The position numbers were made by a program, and so were the translations under genes. Below are positions 21,728 to 25,555 of a stretch of DNA of 25,555 nucleotides, piece by piece. Within the stretch, counting starts at the first letter, position 1. Every line of letters begins with the position of its first letter. This DNA comes from a virus. Location of the stretch: positions 1-25,555 of the IMG/VR virus record IMGVR_UViG_3300006875_000146, one strand, 5' to 3'. The notes below the pieces were generated by a model. That model was not told the origin of the DNA, made no database searches, and saw nothing but the letters and a program-made list of their open reading frames with translations.

Positions 21728-21979
21728 ATGGACAAATTAGAAATTTTAAAGCAAAATTTAAAAGCAAGAGTTGAAGAAATTCAAAATTATCAAATTAATA
21801 TTGATAATTTTGAACGCGGCATTAAAAAAATAGATGAAAAATATTTAGACAATCAAAAAATGATTGACTTTAAGAATCGTCTCATAGAATTATTAGAAGA
21901 TAATAGAACCGAACAGTTAAAAGCAATTATCATTCATGATGTAATTCAAGATCAAATTCAAGAAATGGAGGATCAATGA
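21728..21979 (+). CDS. Small coiled-coil protein, 83 aa
   Basis: Almost entirely helical and charged: MDKLEILKQNLKARVEEIQN, then IDNFERGIKKIDEKYLDNQK and LIELLEDNRTEQLKAIIIHD. Heptad spacing of Leu/Ile suggests a coiled coil. It starts 9 nt after the propeller stop, and its own stop overlaps the next ATG (ATGA). It probably acts in fibre assembly or as an adaptor between propeller and chaperone; no family recognised. Confidence 0.75.
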   Translation: MDKLEILKQNLKARVEEIQNYQINIDNFERGIKKIDEKYLDNQKMIDFKNRLIELLEDNRTEQLKAIIIHDVIQDQIQEMEDQ

Positions 21980-22434
21980 TGTTTTACGTAAAGCTTGACT
22001 CAAATGGAAATATAGAGAAATATCCATATACATTAACTGATTTGAGATTTGATAATCCAAATACAAGTTTTCCAGATATCATCACGAATGAAGATGCTGC
22101 TTTCTTTAATGTTTTTCCAGTAACTCCATCTGAACAACCAGAAGAAACTTATGATATTAATTTGGTAAGAAATGCAAAGTTTGAGAATGGAAAATGGGTT
22201 GAATTTTGGACTTCTTCTCCAGCAACAGAAGAGCAAAAGCAAGAAAGAATTCAAGCAAAATCCACTCAAATAAGAAATCTTAGAAATGAACTTCTAAAAG
22301 AATCTGATTGGACTCAATTGCCCGATGTATCAAATACAATTAGCACTAACTGGTCAAGTTATAGACAGTCTCTAAGAGACATTACCAACCAACCAGGGTT
22401 TCCTTGGAGCGTTACTTGGCCAACGGAACCGTAA
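21976..22434 (+). CDS. Tail-fibre assembly chaperone, second copy, 152 aa
   Basis: It overlaps the coiled-coil gene by 4 nt. GGAGG (21967-21971) lies 4 nt before the first ATG; a second ATG at 21979 is almost as good. Residues 1-80 form a cap domain (MMFYVKLDSNGNIEKYPYTL). The C-terminus has the same signature as the 18238 gene: RNELLKESDWTQLPDV, then YRQSLRDITNQPGFPWSVTW. It is a paralogue assigned to a separate fibre or tip module, probably the propeller. The sequence has diverged in the cap, so the client specificity may lie there (inferred). Confidence 0.84.
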   Translation: MMFYVKLDSNGNIEKYPYTLTDLRFDNPNTSFPDIITNEDAAFFNVFPVTPSEQPEETYDINLVRNAKFENGKWVEFWTSSPATEEQKQERIQAKSTQIRNLRNELLKESDWTQLPDVSNTISTNWSSYRQSLRDITNQPGFPWSVTWPTEP

Positions 22435-22442
22435 TATAAATA
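22435..22442 (+). promoter_or_regulatory. T4-type late promoter TATAAATA
   Basis: Exact consensus right after the chaperone stop and 20 nt before ATG 22463. Confidence 0.75.
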
Positions 22443-22462
22443 CTTAAAAATCCTCAAGAAAA

Positions 22463-22798
22463 ATGGCAGTTGCTGAAATTACAAATGTTGTAATTGAAAA
22501 AGGAACTTACTTTGAAGCAATTTTTAGTCTTTTTGATCCAGATCAATCATCATCTATTCTTAGTGGACTAACTACATCATATGCAAGTATTCGTAAGTAT
22601 CCTACTGCAACTGCTTATGAAGAATTCTCAAAAACAATCACTGCAGGTACTGGAACTATCAAACTTTCTTTAACTGACGAACAAACATCAAGATTAATAG
22701 AAGGTAGAAATTATTTTGATGTAGTTTTAACAATTGAAGGAAAGAAAACAAAAGTTATTAGAGGAACTGCAATAGTAGTAGAGAGTGCATCTGTATGA
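22463..22798 (+). CDS. Virion structural protein, 111 aa
   Basis: Begins MAVAEITNVVIEKGTYFEAI. The pattern EKGTYFEAIFSLFD..., ASIRKYPTATAYEEFSKTIT, GTIKLSLTDEQTSRLIEGRN and YFDVVLTIEGKK is an Ig-like or baseplate-type beta-sandwich, reminiscent of phage BppU N-terminal domains. Its stop TGA overlaps the next ATG (ATGA), so the two are coupled. A role as a small baseplate or fibre-attachment protein is inferred; I do not recognise a named cyanophage gene. Confidence 0.8.
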   Translation: MAVAEITNVVIEKGTYFEAIFSLFDPDQSSSILSGLTTSYASIRKYPTATAYEEFSKTITAGTGTIKLSLTDEQTSRLIEGRNYFDVVLTIEGKKTKVIRGTAIVVESASV

Positions 22799-23181
22799 AA
22801 TATAAGGTTGTTTTTTCATCAGAGGATAATTACGCTGTCAGATTTTCTCCTTCAGTAAAACCAAAGATTACCTTCTCATCGGAAAATAACTATTCAGTTA
22901 AGCGTTCTCAAACATTCAATCCAAAAGTCACATTCGGATATAACCTAGAAATTATGCCACAAAACTTAGACGATTTATTTGATGTGGAAATCAGTGGACA
23001 AAATGATAAGTATGTTTTAATGTATGATGCGCCATCAGGTAAGTGGAGAGATGTTAATCCGGATGCAGTTCTTTCTGCATCAGTTTCTGAACCAATTCAA
23101 CCAGGATTACCAAATGATTTTGAAAACCAACTTGATATTGATTTAGATAATAGAATTGATCTTGATGCGGGTAACTGGTAG
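22795..23181 (+). CDS. Virion structural protein, 128 aa
   Basis: Overlaps the preceding gene by 4 nt. The N-terminal half has three short beta repeats: YKVVFSSEDNYAVRFSPSVK, PKITFSSENNYSVKRSQTFN and PKVTFGYNLE. The C-terminal half is acidic, with DLFDVEISGQNDKYVLMYDA and GKWRDVNPDAVLSASVSEPI, ending in an Asp-rich stretch (DIDLDNRIDLDAGNW). The 'YVLMYDAPSGKWRDVNP' phrase resembles the 'DxLxYD...WxNV' spacers of phage fibre proteins, so a fibre connector is likely; inferred. Confidence 0.78.
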   Translation: MKYKVVFSSEDNYAVRFSPSVKPKITFSSENNYSVKRSQTFNPKVTFGYNLEIMPQNLDDLFDVEISGQNDKYVLMYDAPSGKWRDVNPDAVLSASVSEPIQPGLPNDFENQLDIDLDNRIDLDAGNW

Positions 23182-23185
23182 TATT

Positions 23186-23221
23186 TTAGTTAATCTAAAT
23201 ATTACTAAAGATTAGTACTAA
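23186..23221 (+). promoter_or_regulatory. Start-proximal inverted repeat with embedded late promoter
   Basis: TTAGT-TAATCT (23186-23196) pairs with AGATTA-gt-ACTAA (23209-23221), 11 bp with a 2-nt bulge; the 3' arm ends 4 nt before ATG 23226. Confidence 0.5.
23195..23202 (+). promoter_or_regulatory. Late promoter variant CTAAATAT
   Basis: Lies 23 nt before ATG 23226, overlapping and extending past the 5' arm (23186-23196) of an imperfect inverted repeat whose 3' arm is at 23209-23221. The expected start is near 23208, so its own RNA lacks the 5' arm. Confidence 0.55.
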
Positions 23222-23225
23222 AAAA

Positions 23226-24707
23226 ATGCCTGCACCAGTACTTCAGTTTAAAAGAGGTAATGCAGGAGTAGCAGGAACAGTACCAGCACTCCGTCCAGGT
23301 GAACCAGCAATTTCATTAAATAACTTTGACTTTTTTATTGGTATTGATACCTCAGTAGCAAACAATAAATTCTTCGGTTCTCATCGTTACTGGACCAGAG
23401 AAAACGGAACTAATTCATTAAAACTCAATTTAGTTGATAAAGACGGTTCTAATTATGTTTCAATTGCATCATCAGACACTCTTGCAGGAATTGCAACATA
23501 TCGTCTTCCAAATACAAATAATGGAAGTACAGGAGATTTTTTAAAGGTTAAATCTGTTGCTGGTGGATATTATGATTTGGAGTGGGCACCAGTTCCTTCT
23601 GGAAGTTTTTCAATCTCAGGCGATAGTGGTACTGATACTTTTACAACTGGCGAAACTTTAACATTTGAAGGCGGTGAAGGTATTGATACCTTAGTTACAA
23701 ACAATAAAGTTACAATTTCTGCAGAACTTGCAAGTGATACAAACGCAGGTATTGCATCCTTTAATAGTGGAGATTTTACTGTTACTTCAGGTAATGTAGT
23801 TCTTGCCGATAGTGTTAATGGTGCTGTTCTTACAATTGATGGAACTGTAAATGAGGTAGAAGTTTCTAGAACAAATGGTACTGTTACCATTGGACTTCCT
23901 AATGCAGTAAGTATTGGAAATACATTAACTGTTGGTACTGGAGTTGGTATCACACAATTTTCTAATACTTTATCTACAGGGGTAGGTACTTCAGAAACTT
24001 CTATTCCAACATCATCTGCAGTAGCAAGTTATGTTGCCGCTGCAGTTGTAAATACTGACGACAATTTAACAATTGCTGGTGATACTGGTGGAAATCTTAC
24101 TATTGATTTTGATACCGAAACTCTTACTATTGCAGGTGCTGCAAATCAAATAGTAACAAACGGATCAGGAAATACGATTACAGTTGCTCTTAGAAATGAT
24201 GTTATTGTTGGAACTTCTTTAAGTGCTCCAACAATTGAAGCAACAACTATTGAATCTAGCGGTGGTACTACTGCGATTACTTTATCTGGCGCAAATGTAA
24301 CTGTTGCTGGAGATCTTTATGTAAATGGATCTACAACACAGGTTAATACCACAACATTAAATGTCAAAGATACTTTAGTTGATTTGGGTCTTATTGATAC
24401 TGGTGGTGGTGTTTTAGACGTACCAACATCAGATACTAATAAAGATATTGGATTGCTTTTAAATTATTATACTGGTTCTTCTGCAAGAAAGGCATCTGTA
24501 TTTTGGGACGATTCTACTCAAAGAATTGGTATTGCATCTAGCATCACTGAAAATTCAAGTGTTCTTGAAAATGTAGTATATGCTGGACTCGAAATCGCTG
24601 AATTGTACATTAATAATGGTTGTTCTGGTGGTTCACAACCAGTTATTCAATGTTCTGGAAATGAACTTCAATTGCAAAATATTGTAATTGATGCTGGCGG
24701 TTTCTAA
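23226..24707 (+). CDS. Tail-fibre-like protein with KRG N-terminal module, 493 aa
   Basis: The N-terminus (MPAPVLQFKRGNAGVAGTVP, ALRPGEPAISLNNFDFFIGI) is a module that starts many phage tail fibres; the partial gene at 24999 begins similarly (FKRSSVPGK..., [15 protein letters not shown]). A beta segment (LVDKDGSNYVSIASSDTLAG) and Ser/Thr/Gly-rich repeats (GDSGTDTFTTGETLTFEGGE, GIDTLVTNNKVTISAELAS) follow. Further along are a VTVAGDLYVNGSTTQVNTTT segment and VDLGLIDTGGG, then a C-terminal beta domain (TSDTNKDIGLLLNYYTGS, then ARKASVFWDDSTQRIGIAS). It is terminated by the hairpin at 24725-24750. Probably a tail fibre or baseplate-attached structural protein. Confidence 0.87.
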   Translation: MPAPVLQFKRGNAGVAGTVPALRPGEPAISLNNFDFFIGIDTSVANNKFFGSHRYWTRENGTNSLKLNLVDKDGSNYVSIASSDTLAGIATYRLPNTNNGSTGDFLKVKSVAGGYYDLEWAPVPSGSFSISGDSGTDTFTTGETLTFEGGEGIDTLVTNNKVTISAELASDTNAGIASFNSGDFTVTSGNVVLADSVNGAVLTIDGTVNEVEVSRTNGTVTIGLPNAVSIGNTLTVGTGVGITQFSNTLSTGVGTSETSIPTSSAVASYVAAAVVNTDDNLTIAGDTGGNLTIDFDTETLTIAGAANQIVTNGSGNTITVALRNDVIVGTSLSAPTIEATTIESSGGTTAITLSGANVTVAGDLYVNGSTTQVNTTTLNVKDTLVDLGLIDTGGGVLDVPTSDTNKDIGLLLNYYTGSSARKASVFWDDSTQRIGIASSITENSSVLENVVYAGLEIAELYINNGCSGGSQPVIQCSGNELQLQNIVIDAGGF

Positions 24708-24721
24708 TTTAAATAGCAGTT

Positions 24722-24729
24722 CATAAATA
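24722..24729 (+). promoter_or_regulatory. Late promoter CATAAATA
   Basis: Fits NATAAATA, 25 nt before ATG 24755, overlapping the 5' arm of the terminator hairpin, so that the expected start (near 24735) falls in the loop. Confidence 0.68.
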
Positions 24730-24754
24730 CTCTCAGAAATGGGAGTATTTTTTT
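24725..24754 (+). terminator. Terminator that also covers the Shine-Dalgarno of the next gene
   Basis: AAATACTC (24725-24732) pairs with GAGTATTT (24743-24750), 10-nt loop, followed by a T-run to 24754. The only Shine-Dalgarno of the 62-aa gene, GGGAG (24741-24745), lies in the loop and 3' arm, and ATG 24755 follows the T-run directly. Confidence 0.8.
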
Positions 24755-24943
24755 ATGGGAGAAGAAGATTATAAAGCAATAATTGCAACTTATCAGCAGA
24801 GATCTTTTGAATTATTCACAAAAAATATTGTTTTAGAGACTCAAGTAGGAACTTTAAGAAATCAGGTAGAACAACTTTCATCCGAACTCGAAAAAATTAA
24901 AAATAATAGAACAAGAAAAAAATCAGAGGAAGATTTTCAATAA
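24755..24943 (+). CDS. Small coiled-coil protein, 62 aa
   Basis: ATG 24755 lies 9 nt after GGGAG. The protein is helical: MGEEDYKAIIATYQQRSFEL, then LETQVGTLRNQVEQLSSELE with clear heptads, and a basic-acidic tail (KIKNNRTRKKSEEDFQ). No domain is recognised. Its start signal is embedded in the preceding terminator, so translation is probably limited to RNA made from the promoter inside that hairpin. A chaperone or adaptor role for the neighbouring fibres is inferred. Confidence 0.8.
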   Translation: MGEEDYKAIIATYQQRSFELFTKNIVLETQVGTLRNQVEQLSSELEKIKNNRTRKKSEEDFQ

Positions 24944-24946
24944 ATA
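24939..24946 (+). promoter_or_regulatory. Late promoter AATAAATA
   Basis: Fits NATAAATA, overlaps the stop of the 62-aa ORF; 52 nt before ATG 24999, longer than the other spacings because a palindrome lies between. Confidence 0.55.
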
Positions 24947-24950
24947 ATAG

Positions 24951-24970
24951 GAACTCTTATATAAGAGTTC
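24951..24970. repeat. Perfect 20-bp palindrome
   Basis: GAACTCTTAT / ATAAGAGTTC at 24951-24970. It lies between the late motif and the start of the partial collagen-like gene. As RNA it folds into a hairpin in that gene's leader; it could also end the previous transcript. Confidence 0.6.
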
Positions 24971-24998
24971 TTACGGTTTCTACCAACAATAACATTGA

Positions 24999-25555
24999 AT
25001 GGCTGACCCAAAAGTTAGATTTAAAAGGTCTTCTGTACCTGGCAAAATTCCCAATGAGACGCAGATTCCTCTTGGCGAAATAGCTATCAATACATATGAT
25101 GGAAAAGTTTTTGCATCAAAAAATGTAGGGGTTGGTACTACAGTATATGTTGTTAATCCTTGGGACGTTGGATTAGGAACTAATGCTTATGACATTAATT
25201 TTAATGTAGGAAATGTTGGTATTGGGACAAGTTTACCAACACAAAAACTTGACATTGTTGGTGGATTAAGAATTAGAGGTAATGTTCAAGATTTTTATGG
25301 AAATGTAGGAACTGCTTCATCAGTTCTTATATCTACTGGTGCTGGTGTTTCTTGGGCAAATGTTCAACAAGTTTCACTACAAGGACCTCAAGGAGTTCAG
25401 GGTGCTCAAGGTGTTGTGGGAGCACAAGGTCCTTCAGGACCTCAAGGTACTGCAGGAGCACAAGGAGTTCAAGGTTCTTCAGGACCTCAAGGTACTGCAG
25501 GAGCACAAGGAGTTCAAGGAGTTCAAGGTTCTTCAGGACCTCAAGGTACTGCAGG
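24999..25555 (+). CDS. Collagen-like tail fibre, N-terminal part (3' truncated)
   Basis: The frame is open from ATG 24999 to the window end, 185 complete codons. The N-terminus [20 protein letters not shown] matches the KRG-type module of the 493-aa fibre, followed by [20 protein letters not shown]. Residues 69-86 carry [17 protein letters not shown], the motif shared by three other fibres here. The segment [20 protein letters not shown] resembles VLVSTGTGVTWSKLS in the 929-aa fibre. From about residue 127 the Gly-X-Y block begins ([20 protein letters not shown]) and runs to the edge. It is a second collagen-like fibre, with a different cap from the 819-aa one. Confidence 0.88.
   Translation, partial: MADPKVRFKRSSVPGKIPNETQIPLGEIAINTYDGKVFASKNVGVGTTVYVVNPWDVGLGTNAYDINFNVGNVGIGTSLPTQKLDIVGGLRIRGNVQDFYGNVGTASSVLISTGAGVSWANVQQVSLQGPQGVQGAQGVVGAQGPSGPQGTAGAQGVQGSSGPQGTAGAQGVQGVQGSSGPQGTA

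Noticed and set aside
23570-23953. Minus-strand ORF inside the 493-aa fibre
   Set aside because: It lies wholly within a well-supported + gene, is Val/Pro/Ser-rich in the way of antisense shadows, and has no start signal.

Overview
The window looks like a segment of a T4-like cyanophage (cyanomyovirus) genome. The DNA is AT-rich and the genes are packed almost end to end, nearly all on the + strand. Most encode long beta-rich tail or baseplate fibre proteins: pectate-lyase-like beta-helices, a collagen-like Gly-X-Y fibre, an S74 intramolecular chaperone, and tail-fibre assembly chaperones. T4-type late promoter motifs, (N)ATAAATA or CTAAATA(A/T), sit in the gaps. All but two of the 14 motifs listed lie 18-30 nt before a start codon. 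A cyanobacterial-type tRNA-Leu(UAA) group I intron supports a cyanobacterial host. No host genes are visible.

Layout. 1-2989: four co-directional structural genes, the first cut by the window edge; two carry the same 'HPTK...EGPE.VY.RG' C-terminal domain. 2990-6170: an accessory island with a consensus sigma70-type promoter, two small conserved-looking ORFs, a tRNA-Leu(UAA) split by a 198-nt group I intron, an HNH endonuclease right behind it, a small ORF, a tRNA-Thr(UGU), a second HNH endonuclease, a 56-aa ORF, a Mom/GNAT-like gene and a strong terminator. 6210-12224: a 2004-aa virion protein. 12225-12548: the only convincing minus-strand gene; its stop abuts the stop of the giant gene, and it diverges from the next gene out of a palindromic late promoter. 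12612-18210: a 929-aa beta-helix fibre, a 113-aa protein and an 819-aa collagen-like fibre. 18238-22434: two fibre-plus-chaperone modules, including an S74 fibre and a probable seven-bladed beta-propeller. 22463-25555: further small structural genes, a 493-aa fibre, a 62-aa coiled-coil protein, and the start of a second collagen-like fibre that runs off the window.

How the genes work together. Most encode or assemble the host-recognition apparatus. Shared modules (two beta-helix modules, a 'VGIGT..P..KL.I' motif, a KRG N-terminal module, Gly-X-Y DNA repeats) tie the fibres together as a recombining family. The island genes (tRNAs, endonucleases, Mom-like enzyme) are accessory.

The most interesting signals are: (1) the intron-containing phage tRNA-Leu with an adjacent HNH gene; (2) at least four late promoters placed between the arms of an inverted repeat whose 3' arm covers or touches the downstream start region, so that read-through RNA would fold and late-initiated RNA would not, as known for T4 genes such as e, soc, 49 and the I-TevI ORF; (3) the inverted gene at 12225-12548, with a perfect palindromic bidirectional late promoter and a 9-bp flanking direct repeat that looks like an insertion scar. 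Homology calls come from reading the sequences by eye; no database search was run.
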